Shown piece after piece: positions 1 to 6,497 of a DNA stretch of 10,053 nucleotides. The notes under the pieces were generated by a model that was not told the origin of the DNA, made no database searches, and worked only from the letters and a program-made list of their open reading frames with translations. Numbering within the stretch: position 1 is the stretch's first letter; each line of letters begins with the position of its first letter. The position numbers and the translations under genes are program-made. The stretch comes from an uncultured Bacilli bacterium (GTDB lineage: Bacteria > Bacillota_I > Bacilli_A > RF39 > UBA660): assembly GCA_944329545.1 (NCBI GenBank), contig CALVIK010000007.1, forward strand, positions 1 to 10,053, given 5' to 3'.

Positions 1-246
1 TTTATCATCTGTTAGATTTTTAACATATGGCTCTTTATCTATAAATCTGCTTATTAATAAATCAGATTTTATCTCATATAAATAGGTTTCAATTTGCTTC
101 ACTAAATCATTAGTATCTTTCCTATCATCTTTATTGCCATGAGATATAAAATCATTCCATTCTTCCAAAACTAAATCAATATTTTCTTTATTAACTTCAT
201 CTATGTTTAAATTATAACACTTTATCGAAAAGTTTTTTTGGCACAT
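1..246 (-). CDS. hypothetical protein, 3' end outside window
   Basis: An open frame of 82 codons starts at ATG 246-244 and continues in frame to the window edge, so the C-terminus is missing. A good Shine-Dalgarno (AGGAAG) lies about 9 nt upstream, overlapping the end of the broken gene above it. The visible part begins MCQKNFSIKCYNLNID and is charged and acidic (many D, E, K), with a central stretch IDLVLEEWNDFISHGNKDD. I see no signal peptide, membrane segment or catalytic motif, and I do not recognise the family. It sits 6 nt after the end of the degenerate reading frame at 253-569, so the two were probably once one transcription unit, downstream of the tRNA terminator. Function unknown. 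Confidence 0.55.
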   Translation of the reverse strand, partial: MCQKNFSIKCYNLNIDEVNKENIDLVLEEWNDFISHGNKDDRKDTNDLVKQIETYLYEIKSDLLISRFIDKEPYVKNLTDDK

Positions 247-252
247 TTTAAA

Positions 253-569
253 TCACTTCCTTTTATTTACTTTAACATATTTTCCTAAAAATTCTAAATT
301 ATCTCAGGAGTAATAATCATCAATATCTCCATAATCAGCTAATACATTGTTTTTGTCAGTATCTTTTTCTATATTATAAAATTTCTTACATTCATTAAAG
401 AATAGAAAGGTTATATCGTTTATTTCTAACTTATGTGGTTTTATATAAGAAATGTTAGTTTTAGGAATGTGAATAATATTGCCTTTAGTAATTTTAGATT
501 TAATAAAAAAATTTAGGTATTTTTTTCTAACGCTTCATCAATATCTAATGTTTTCTTCATTATCTACAT
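253..569 (-). pseudogene. degenerate small gene with three lesions, unknown family
   Basis: A Shine-Dalgarno AAAGGAG (586-580) stands 10 nt before ATG 569-567, but the next codon is TAG (566-564). The same frame resumes at ATG 560 (MKKTLDIDEALEK) and stops after two further codons (NT), just past a seven-A run (520-526 on the plus strand). One extra A, or a -1 slip there, opens a long frame beginning KYLNFFIKSKITKG and passing through NIIHIPKTNISYIKPHK to DYGDIDDYYS. This reaches TGA at 306-304, after which the same frame continues as DNLEFLGKYVKVNKRK to TGA 255-253, only 6 nt before the next ATG. Restored, it would be about 105 residues, lysine/asparagine-rich and without membrane segments. 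I do not recognise the family. Decay is the simplest reading; a homopolymer sequencing error could explain the frameshift but not both stops. Confidence 0.55.
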
Positions 570-595
570 AACTATCGGGCTCCTTTCAAGCATAT

Positions 596-621
596 AAAAA
601 GGTTAACCGAAATTAACCTTT
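596..621 (-). terminator. Rho-independent terminator after tRNA-Leu
   Basis: On the minus strand a 9-bp perfect stem (AAAGGTTAA/TTAACCTTT, plus-strand arms 598-606 and 613-621) with a 6-nt loop runs into a short T run and then TATATG. It closes the long minus-strand unit that ends with the tRNA. Confidence 0.75.
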
Positions 622-659
622 CATATATTTAAAGTCGCTTAGTTCGACTAATTTCCCTA

Positions 660-746
660 TGGTGCGAGGGACGGGATTTGAACCCGCACAAAGTCTCCTT
701 CACTACCCCCTCAAAGTAGCGCGTCTACCGATTCCGCCACCCTCGC
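660..746 (-). tRNA. tRNA-Leu(GAG)
   Basis: The 87-nt class II tRNA has a 7-bp acceptor stem (GCGAGGG at 746-740 with CCCTCGC at 670-664), discriminator A and an encoded CCA (662-660). The D arm contains GGTAGACGC and the T arm GGTTCAAATCC. The anticodon stem CTACT/GGTAG encloses the loop TTGAGGG, with anticodon GAG at plus-strand 712-710, so it reads CUU and CUC leucine codons. A long variable arm, typical of tRNA-Leu, lies between the anticodon and T arms. The gene starts only 21 nt after the rhodanese stop codon and is followed by a terminator, so it may be cut from the 3' end of the upstream mRNA. I see no convincing dedicated promoter in the short gap. Confidence 0.96.
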
Positions 747-751
747 AAATA

Positions 752-769
752 AGTTATCCTAAGATAACT
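752..769 (-). other. short hairpin between rhodanese stop codon and tRNA 5' end
   Basis: A 7-bp perfect stem (AGTTATC/GATAACT) with a 4-nt loop overlaps the TAG stop of the rhodanese gene and ends 5 nt before the first base of the tRNA. The following TATTT is too poor in T for a good terminator. It may shield the mRNA 3' end after the tRNA is excised; that role is inference. Confidence 0.4.
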
Positions 770-1145
770 ATTCAAATTCACCAGGCCAATTATTAATGGC
801 CCCTAAATTATAAACTTTAGTAAAGCCTAAGCTAATAAGTTCATTAGCAGCTTTTTTTGCTCTAGCACCACTTTTACAGTAAAGAATAATTTTATCATCC
901 TTTTTTGCCGATAAAGTAGCTATTTCATTATAAGGAATATTAATAGCTCCTTTAATATGTTTTTCTTCATATTCGCTTTTACTACGCACATCGATAATTA
1001 TGGTATTTTTATCAGCTAAAGAAATGGCCTCTTGACCAGTTATGTTAAGATAACTTGGTTTTGTTAAATTTTGACCAAAACTTAAAAATAAAATTAATAA
1101 AATTAAAGCTAAGACAATAATTACATAAATTATTTTACTATTCAT
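768..1145 (-). CDS. membrane-anchored rhodanese-like domain protein
   Basis: The 125-residue protein has one N-terminal hydrophobic segment (about residues 5-23) preceded by lysine, with no lipobox cysteine. It should therefore be a signal anchor that puts the rest outside the membrane, or a cleaved exported protein. A single rhodanese fold follows: IIIDVRSKSEYEEKHIKGAINIP (residues 49-71) is the first rhodanese signature and YCKSGARA (89-96) the active-site loop. C90 is the sulfur-accepting cysteine and R95 closes the CX4R loop. Single-domain proteins of this PspE-like type transfer sulfane sulfur from thiosulfate or persulfides; the physiological donor is unknown here. The ATG lies 2 nt after the ABC permease stop, with AGGGGG overlapping that gene's end, so the two are translationally linked. 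The stop is TAG. Length is normal for a single-domain form. Confidence 0.88.
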   Translation of the reverse strand: MNSKIIYVIIVLALILLILFLSFGQNLTKPSYLNITGQEAISLADKNTIIIDVRSKSEYEEKHIKGAINIPYNEIATLSAKKDDKIILYCKSGARAKKAANELISLGFTKVYNLGAINNWPGEFE

Positions 1146-1147
1146 CT

Positions 1148-2470
1148 TTACCCCCTTAAAGCTTTAAACATTTTTTTCCATAAATTTTTTGAAGAATAAT
1201 TTAAAATACCTACTTTATATATTTTAAGGCCAAATTTAATAAGTAAAAAGACTATTATCACCATAATAGCAATCGCTATTATAAATTCAAATATACCTAT
1301 TTGTCCTAAAACTAAAAGTGATGGCGCTAGTATAGCGGAAATAAATGGGAAGAATGCTAATATTTTAATAAACAAAGACCCTTCAAATACGCCCGCCATA
1401 ATAGCTAAATAATAACCGATTAAAGAAATAATCATAATTGGCGTTTGTAATTGTTGGAAATCTTCAATATTCGTTGTCATCGACGCTAAAATACCAGCCA
1501 ATAGCGAATATGCTAAGAAAGTAATTAGCATAAGAACAATAACAAGCGGAATAATATAAATTAAGTCATTAACAATATCACTTGATAAAATAGAATTTAT
1601 CATACCACTAATATCAACTCCAGCCGCACTTGGAATATCAGTAATACTAGTTCCTCCAATAAGCATACGGCTGATAAGACCTAAGACAACAAAAACAACT
1701 AGTAAAGCTCCTTGAATTAAAACAAATAAATTGCTAGCGATTACTTTAGAAAAGAAATGCACTTTAGGTGATACACTAGAAATAATTATTTCCATCCCTC
1801 TGGTTGTTTTTTCATCATTAACTTCCGCGCCAACCATTTGAACTAAAAATAATGATAAGATGAAAAATGGTAAAATAATAAATGGAAAAACTGTCGACAT
1901 AATCATTTGCGTACTCTCTTCTTCACCTTTTTTTGTTTCGTCTAAAACAACTCTTTCAATATCGACACTTGCCGATATTTGCGCCAGTTCCGCCGGGTCG
2001 ATATTACTTAAAGATAAAGCGATACTTTGTTTAGCGCTATTAATAATATTATTTATTTGCGCAAAATCATAGCTATTAATGTATCCGTTAGAAATAAGTT
2101 TGGCTTTAATAACATTTTGCGCATCACTTATAATCATTAAATACCAAGCATCTTTATTTTTTTTATCTTCAAATATCTGATCACTACTTTTAGTAGTTTT
2201 TTTAAGTTCAAAAACTTCTTCACTATCGTCTAAAAGTTTCGTATAATTTTCATTTTGATTTTTTAAATTTTCATAAGTAATATTACTTTGATCATTAACA
2301 TAAATAATTTGATTTTCATCAAAATCGCCACCAAAAATTTTAATAATACTATCAATATTAAATAGACATAAAATTACAATTAAAATTAAAATGTTGGCTA
2401 CCAAAAACCATTTTGTTTTGACTTTTCGCTTAAGGCTTTCACCTACTAAAAACTTTAATTTTTTACTCAT
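1148..2470 (-). CDS. ABC-2 type exporter permease, NatB/YhaP-like
   Basis: An integral membrane subunit of an ABC exporter, about 440 residues. It has one N-terminal membrane helix, then a large extracytoplasmic segment of about 150 residues (D/N/K-rich, near IIYVNDQSN to ETKKGEEEST). About six more membrane helices follow in the C-terminal half. Between the second and third helices lies the conserved cytoplasmic stretch EVNDEKTTRGMEIIISSVSP, typical of COG1668/ABC2_membrane_3 permeases. The end, YKVGILNYSSKNLWKKM, also fits that family. I prefer ATG 2470 because AGGTG lies 6 nt upstream; an in-frame GTG at 2479 would add three residues but lacks a good ribosome site. ATG 2470 overlaps the ATPase stop by 8 nt, pointing to coupled translation. 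Substrate is unknown; relatives export Na+ or peptides, or act in stress responses. Confidence 0.85.
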   Translation of the reverse strand: MSKKLKFLVGESLKRKVKTKWFLVANILILIVILCLFNIDSIIKIFGGDFDENQIIYVNDQSNITYENLKNQNENYTKLLDDSEEVFELKKTTKSSDQIFEDKKNKDAWYLMIISDAQNVIKAKLISNGYINSYDFAQINNIINSAKQSIALSLSNIDPAELAQISASVDIERVVLDETKKGEEESTQMIMSTVFPFIILPFFILSLFLVQMVGAEVNDEKTTRGMEIIISSVSPKVHFFSKVIASNLFVLIQGALLVVFVVLGLISRMLIGGTSITDIPSAAGVDISGMINSILSSDIVNDLIYIIPLVIVLMLITFLAYSLLAGILASMTTNIEDFQQLQTPIMIISLIGYYLAIMAGVFEGSLFIKILAFFPFISAILAPSLLVLGQIGIFEFIIAIAIMVIIVFLLIKFGLKIYKVGILNYSSKNLWKKMFKALRG

Positions 2471-3356
2471 AGGTTTCACCTACTTTCGCAATAAAAATTT
2501 CATTTAAACTTGGTTCTTCTACACTAAATTTTGTAATATCATTTTTACTGATAGCTTTAAAAACATCTTTGGCTCTATCTAGTGCATCTATTTTAACTTC
2601 ATATTCTAAGCCATTTTTTAAAACGCTGATAACTCCTGGTATTTTTTTTATTTTTTCAAGATCAACATCTCCTTTAATCATAATATTTTTCTTGCGATAT
2701 TCTTTTTTAATATCCGCTAAATTTCCACTTAAAACATCATGTCCATTTTTTAAAATTACAAGTTTTTTACAAAACAACTCAACATGTTCCATCCGGTGCG
2801 AAGAAAAAATTATCATGCTGCCTTCTTTTGCCATTTCCGTAATTTGTTTTTTAAACATTTCAACATTAAATGGATCTAATCCTGAAAAAGGTTCATCTAA
2901 AATTAAAAGTTTTGGTTTATTTAAAATAGCTGTAATAAATTGTATTTTTTGTTGATTTCCTTTAGATAGTTCTTTTATTTTTTTGTCTTTGTAATTACTA
3001 ATTCCAAATTTTTCTAAAAGTTCATCTAATCTTTCTAAAATTTTTTCTTTAGTCATACCTTTTAAAACGCCGTAATAAAGGGCTTGCTCTTTAACTGTTA
3101 GTTTTGTCAGCAAACTTCTTTCTTCAGTTAAAAAACCAATATTATCAGTAACACTATAGTCAATTTTTTGGCCATCTAAAGTAACTTTTCCACTAGTTGG
3201 CTCTAAAAGACCAATAATCATTCTAAAAGTAGTTGTTTTTCCAGCACCATTAACACCAAGCAAGCCAAAAATTTCTCCTGGCTTCACTTCAAAAGACAAA
3301 TGATCAACCGCTAAAAAATCATCATAATATTTTGTTATATTCTCTACTTTAAGCAC
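2463..3356 (-). CDS. ABC transporter ATP-binding protein, NatA/YhaQ-like
   Basis: The cytoplasmic ATPase of the exporter encoded with the next gene, 297 residues. Motifs appear in order: Walker A GVNGAGKT (34-41, with K40), a Q-loop region in the subfamily form FLTEER (75-80), signature LSKGNQQ (130-136), Walker B LLILDEP (150-156) with the D-loop SGLD, and H-loop H187 in SSHRMEH. After about residue 220 comes the C-terminal domain common in ABC-2 ATPases (DUF4162-like), with IMIKGDVDLEKIKK. The start is GTG 3356-3354, 4 nt after the rseP stop, with AGGGTGAT as ribosome site; no nearby ATG would keep all of the N-terminal strand. The family is sure, the transported substrate unknown. Its place behind rseP suggests an envelope role, but that rests on context only. 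Confidence 0.92.
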   Translation of the reverse strand: MLKVENITKYYDDFLAVDHLSFEVKPGEIFGLLGVNGAGKTTTFRMIIGLLEPTSGKVTLDGQKIDYSVTDNIGFLTEERSLLTKLTVKEQALYYGVLKGMTKEKILERLDELLEKFGISNYKDKKIKELSKGNQQKIQFITAILNKPKLLILDEPFSGLDPFNVEMFKKQITEMAKEGSMIIFSSHRMEHVELFCKKLVILKNGHDVLSGNLADIKKEYRKKNIMIKGDVDLEKIKKIPGVISVLKNGLEYEVKIDALDRAKDVFKAISKNDITKFSVEEPSLNEIFIAKVGETYE

Positions 3357-3360
3357 TTTA

Positions 3361-4398
3361 TCACCCTATCAATCTAATTATATCGTTATATGTTATTAAA
3401 ATCATTAAAGCAATTAAGAGGAAGAATCCAATTGCATGAATAGTATTTTCTAACTTTGGATCCACTGGCTTTCCTTTAATTTTTTCAATTATTAAGAATA
3501 ATATTCTTCCGCCATCAAAAGCGGGAATTGGTAAAAAGTTAATAAATCCAACATTAATGCTGATAAAGGCCGTTAAATAAACCAAATTAATAAATCCAGC
3601 ATTAGCGGCATCACCAACCACATCGTATATTCCAACCGGTCCAGCTAAGGATGTTACGGAAAGTTGTCCAGTGATTAAATAGAAAATTACAAAAACCATT
3701 TGATGAAGTAAACTTATTGTTTTTGAAAAAGCATACTCAAGGGAAGCCACAAAACCGTGTTTTACTTCGTCAACTATTTGAAAACCATATTTATAAGTTT
3801 CTTTGCCATCTACTTTAACAAGTTTTGGATTTAGGATAATTGTTTTAACTTCGCCATCGCGAAGAACTTCAGCAGTTATTTTTTCGCCATTATTGGCTTG
3901 TAGTTGTAAAGTTAATTTATCACTTGTATTAGCGTTTTTACCATTTATTTTTAAAAATTGATCGCCTTCTTTAAGGCCTGATGTATAAGCCGGATAATTT
4001 TCTTCGATATCCCCTACTATTGGTTTATTTTGCGGAGCGCCATTAACAAGACCAACAATAAAAAGTAAAACAATAGCTAAAATAAAATTCATCATTATTC
4101 CAGCAATAACAGTCATAAATTTTTGACTAAATTTTTTAACACCAAATTTTTTATCTTTCGGAATGTCTGGATCGTCTTCTATTTCTTCTCCAGCCATTTG
4201 GACAAAACCACCTATCGGAAATAGTCGGAGACAATAATCTGTTTCGTCGTTTTTACGATTCCATTTAAAAAGCTGTGGCCCCATGCCGATAGAAAATTCG
4301 TAAACATAAATACCCGCTTTTTTAGCAAAAATAAAGTGTCCTAGTTCATGAATAAATACTATTACACCTAAAATAATTATAAAATATATTAATGTCAT
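3361..4398 (-). CDS. rseP: site-2 (RseP/RasP-type) intramembrane zinc metalloprotease
   Basis: A 345-residue membrane protease of family M50. The first helix carries HELGH (residues 17-21), whose two histidines bind zinc and whose glutamate is catalytic. The third zinc ligand lies in the last conserved segment NFLPIPAFDGGR (287-298, D295). Here phenylalanine stands in the usual LDG motif (AFDGG instead of ALDGG), a mild change. A PDZ domain lies at about residues 120-195 (KPIVGDIEENYPAYTSGLKEGD). Four membrane helices fit the family, and the length is near normal (about 350-420), with one PDZ domain as in most Gram-positive forms. Known substrates are anti-sigma factors, signal-peptide remnants and division proteins; none is encoded here. 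AGGAGGGG 3 nt before the ATG lies at the end of cdsA. The gene ends TGA followed at once by TAA. Confidence 0.95.
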   Translation of the reverse strand: MTLIYFIIILGVIVFIHELGHFIFAKKAGIYVYEFSIGMGPQLFKWNRKNDETDYCLRLFPIGGFVQMAGEEIEDDPDIPKDKKFGVKKFSQKFMTVIAGIMMNFILAIVLLFIVGLVNGAPQNKPIVGDIEENYPAYTSGLKEGDQFLKINGKNANTSDKLTLQLQANNGEKITAEVLRDGEVKTIILNPKLVKVDGKETYKYGFQIVDEVKHGFVASLEYAFSKTISLLHQMVFVIFYLITGQLSVTSLAGPVGIYDVVGDAANAGFINLVYLTAFISINVGFINFLPIPAFDGGRILFLIIEKIKGKPVDPKLENTIHAIGFFLLIALMILITYNDIIRLIG

Positions 4399-4407
4399 AA
4401 ACCCCTC

Positions 4408-5208
4408 CTAAAGTATTCCTATAAAAAGTGTAAATCCAAGCATTACAAAGATAATACTATCAAGTCTATCTAAAACGCCGCCATGACCAGGTATTAAATT
4501 AGAAAAATCTTTAGTATTAAAATAACGCTTGATAGCTGAAAATACTAAATCACCAAACTGGCCGACAACAGATAAAAATGTACATATCATAAGCAGCAAG
4601 ATTTTAGATATTTCCGCATCGATACAAGTATAATAAAACATACTAGAGGCAAATACCGCAAAAACAGTACCGCCAATTAACCCTTCCCAAGTTTTTTTAG
4701 GTGACACTTCAGGAAGTAATTTATGTTTACCGATAAGTAGTCCAGTAATATAAGCAAAAATATCAGTAATAATGGGAATAGAAACGATGAAAACGAACAT
4801 TTTTAACCCCATTTCTCTGACAGTAATAAATAATGATAAGGAAATTCCTAAAAACAAAATACCACCAATTAAATAAAAGGCATCATTAATACTATATTTC
4901 TTTCTTTCGTGATAAAGAACTGTTGGAAATAAAAACAATATTACTAAAGCTGTTAATAATTTATAATCAAGCGTATAAACTTCACCATCAGAATTAATAC
5001 CTACAATCATTAATAGCGTTAAAAATACATAAGCAATAAATCTAATAAATGAAGGAATTGGTTTTTTAGAAGCTTTAACATCTAAAAATTCTTTTAAAGC
5101 TAAAATTGATACTAAATAAAGTCCTACATTAAACCACATACCGCCAGCTAAAATTAACGGTACTAAAATTATTAACATTATAATCGCACTAATGACTCTC
5201 TTTTTCAT
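4408..5208 (-). CDS. cdsA: phosphatidate cytidylyltransferase (CDP-diacylglycerol synthase)
   Basis: Makes CDP-diacylglycerol from phosphatidate and CTP in the membrane, the branch point to phosphatidylglycerol and cardiolipin. The 266-residue protein has roughly eight hydrophobic helices. Near the C-terminus the family signature is intact: S224, K227-R228, K233-D234, then IPGHGGVLDRLD (239-250) with H242, D247 and D250, the metal and substrate residues. Upstream, TDIFAYITGLLIGKHKL and SPKKTWEG (169-176) form the other conserved block. The length is normal. The ATG at 5208 overlaps the end of uppS by 20 nt, and GGAGG lies 8 nt before it, so translation is probably coupled. The uppS-cdsA order is the classic bacterial arrangement. 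The dxr gene that often follows is absent. Confidence 0.96.
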   Translation of the reverse strand: MKKRVISAIIMLIILVPLILAGGMWFNVGLYLVSILALKEFLDVKASKKPIPSFIRFIAYVFLTLLMIVGINSDGEVYTLDYKLLTALVILFLFPTVLYHERKKYSINDAFYLIGGILFLGISLSLFITVREMGLKMFVFIVSIPIITDIFAYITGLLIGKHKLLPEVSPKKTWEGLIGGTVFAVFASSMFYYTCIDAEISKILLLMICTFLSVVGQFGDLVFSAIKRYFNTKDFSNLIPGHGGVLDRLDSIIFVMLGFTLFIGIL

Positions 5209-5920
5209 TATTTACGCCTCCAAATCTTCTATCTCTTTTGGTATATTCTACTAGTACTTCATCAAAATCTTTTTCAGTAAAATCTGGGAAATATATTTTA
5301 GTAAAATAAAGTTCTGCATAAGATATTTGCCAAAGCATGAAGTTACTAAGCCTAATTTCCCCACCAGTTCTAATTAATAAATCGACTGGTGGCAGTTCTT
5401 GATACAAATAGCTATTAAATATATCTTCATCAAGATTATCTAAATTTATTTTATTATTTTTATAATCCAAAGCTATTTTTTTAGCCGCATCGATTATTTC
5501 CGCATGAGATCCATAACCAAAACAGAAATTTAAAGTTTTGCCTTGATAATTTTTAGTATCTTCCACAATCTTATTCATAGTTTGTATTACTTTGTCTGAT
5601 AAATGATCTAACCTTCCAGAAAAAAGGGCTTTTATTTTTTCTTGATGCGCAAAATCTAAAATGTCTTTTAATTTATCGACTAATAAATTCATAATATAAT
5701 TTACTTCTTTTTTATCTCTTTTGAAATTTTCTGTAGAAAACAAATACATACTAATATAAGATGTGCCTTGATTAAAAATATGTTTACTTAATCTTTTAAC
5801 ATTTAAAAAGCCTTCTTTATGACCGGCACTACGGCTAAGGCCTCTTTCTGTTCCCCAGCGGCCATTACCATCAACGATAATTGCGATATGCTTGGGAATG
5901 TTTAAATCTATATAACTCAT
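5189..5920 (-). CDS. uppS: undecaprenyl diphosphate synthase (cis-prenyltransferase)
   Basis: Adds isoprene units in cis to farnesyl diphosphate to make the C55 lipid carrier for peptidoglycan and wall polymers; acts as a cytoplasmic dimer at the membrane. The 243-residue sequence shows VDGNGRW (16-22) with D17 binding Mg-diphosphate and R21. It also has RSAGHKEG (H34), FSTENFKR (N65, R68) and the C-terminal block IRTGGEIRLSNFMLWQ with R184, R190 and S192, followed by YAEL (E203). These match the known active-site set of the E. coli enzyme shifted by about ten residues. The mid-protein motif usually written NYGGR is here GYGSH (135-139). GTGAGG is the ribosome site, 8 nt before ATG 5920. It is the first gene of the long lower unit and has its own promoter. 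Confidence 0.96.
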   Translation of the reverse strand: MSYIDLNIPKHIAIIVDGNGRWGTERGLSRSAGHKEGFLNVKRLSKHIFNQGTSYISMYLFSTENFKRDKKEVNYIMNLLVDKLKDILDFAHQEKIKALFSGRLDHLSDKVIQTMNKIVEDTKNYQGKTLNFCFGYGSHAEIIDAAKKIALDYKNNKINLDNLDEDIFNSYLYQELPPVDLLIRTGGEIRLSNFMLWQISYAELYFTKIYFPDFTEKDFDEVLVEYTKRDRRFGGVNNEKESH

Positions 5921-5946
5921 CTCAAAAACCTCACTATCTAATATAT

Positions 5947-5975
5947 ATTATAATATATTTTTTAAGGTAATACAA
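5947..5975 (-). promoter_or_regulatory. promoter of the uppS operon
   Basis: On the minus strand TTGTAT (5975-5970), a 17-nt spacer and a perfect TATAAT (5952-5947) form a sigma-A type promoter. The expected start lies about 20 nt upstream of the uppS ATG, giving a short leader that holds the GTGAGG ribosome site. Confidence 0.7.
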
Positions 5976-6013
5976 GAAAAGTCATACTTTCTTATTTTTT
6001 TAATTAAGATAAT

Positions 6014-6406
6014 TTACAGTTTACATTCGGCTTTAGTTATTTTTTCTTTAGTTATTTCTTTAGCGTCTTCATTTTTTTTCGCACATATTTGTAGTTTTTC
6101 ATTCCACAAAGCAAGTTTTATTTTCCCAGCTTCGTTAATGCTAATGGCTCCAGCATCAGGTAGTTCACCATCTACTTCTAATTTAGTAGTATTTGTGTTA
6201 TTAGTATAATCAATAGTTATAGCTTCATAATTATTTTCAGCTTGATAAGTTCTAAGGCTATCTACTAAACTGTTTACATCATTTACAAAAGCATTTTCCC
6301 GTGAATTTTTAATAACTCCAGAAATTATTGGCGTCGTAATTAAAGCAATCACAGATAAAATAAGTAAAACTGCTAAAACTTCGATTAATGTAAAACCTTT
6401 TTGCAT
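6014..6406 (-). CDS. type IV prepilin-like protein (class III signal peptide)
   Basis: A 130-residue pilin-like protein. The N-terminus MQKGFTLIEV is a textbook prepilin signal: cleavage is expected between G4 and F5, and E9 is the essential glutamate at mature position 5. A hydrophobic helix follows to about residue 31, forming the membrane anchor and pilus core. The small soluble domain (about 35-130) has only two cysteines, C108 and C128, near the C-terminus, placed to form a disulfide loop as in many minor pilins and ComGC-like pseudopilins. No prepilin peptidase, assembly ATPase or platform gene lies in the window, so it must use machinery encoded elsewhere. The gene has its own near-consensus promoter and AGAGGTG ribosome site and stands between tsf and uppS, an unusual place. 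Whether it serves adhesion, DNA uptake or secretion cannot be told. Confidence 0.85.
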   Translation of the reverse strand: MQKGFTLIEVLAVLLILSVIALITTPIISGVIKNSRENAFVNDVNSLVDSLRTYQAENNYEAITIDYTNNTNTTKLEVDGELPDAGAISINEAGKIKLALWNEKLQICAKKNEDAKEITKEKITKAECKL

Positions 6407-6429
6407 ATCTTCACCTCTATTCTAAATAA

Positions 6430-6458
6430 ATTATATTAAAAAATATATTCAAAGTCAA
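6430..6458 (-). promoter_or_regulatory. promoter of the prepilin gene
   Basis: TTGACT (6458-6453), a 17-nt spacer and TATAAT (6435-6430) on the minus strand match the housekeeping consensus almost perfectly. It lies between the tsf terminator and the prepilin start, so the gene is expressed independently and probably strongly. Confidence 0.85.
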
Positions 6459-6467
6459 TTTTTTATC

Positions 6468-6497
6468 AAAAAAACAAGTAAAATTAATTACTTGCTT
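6468..6497 (-). terminator. Rho-independent terminator after tsf
   Basis: On the minus strand the stem CAAGTAA/TTACTTG (plus-strand arms 6475-6481 and 6488-6494), loop 6 nt, is followed by seven Ts. With flanking A-T and G-T pairs the stem extends to about 10 bp and reaches into the tsf stop codon. It separates rpsB-tsf from the prepilin. Confidence 0.8.

Noticed and set aside
633..649. Small hairpin AGTCG/CGACT between the tRNA and its terminator
   Set aside because: Only 5 bp with no T run; likely chance or a minor processing feature.
1860..2955. Open frames on the plus strand inside the ABC permease and ATPase genes
   Set aside because: They lie antisense to genes with clear family motifs, have no ribosome sites, and their hydrophobic, Ser/Phe/Ile-rich composition is what the complement of a Lys/Glu-rich coding strand gives.
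5976..6013. Terminator after the prepilin gene
   Set aside because: An imperfect AAGAAAG/CTTTCTT pairing exists, but it has no T run on the minus strand and runs into the uppS -35 region.
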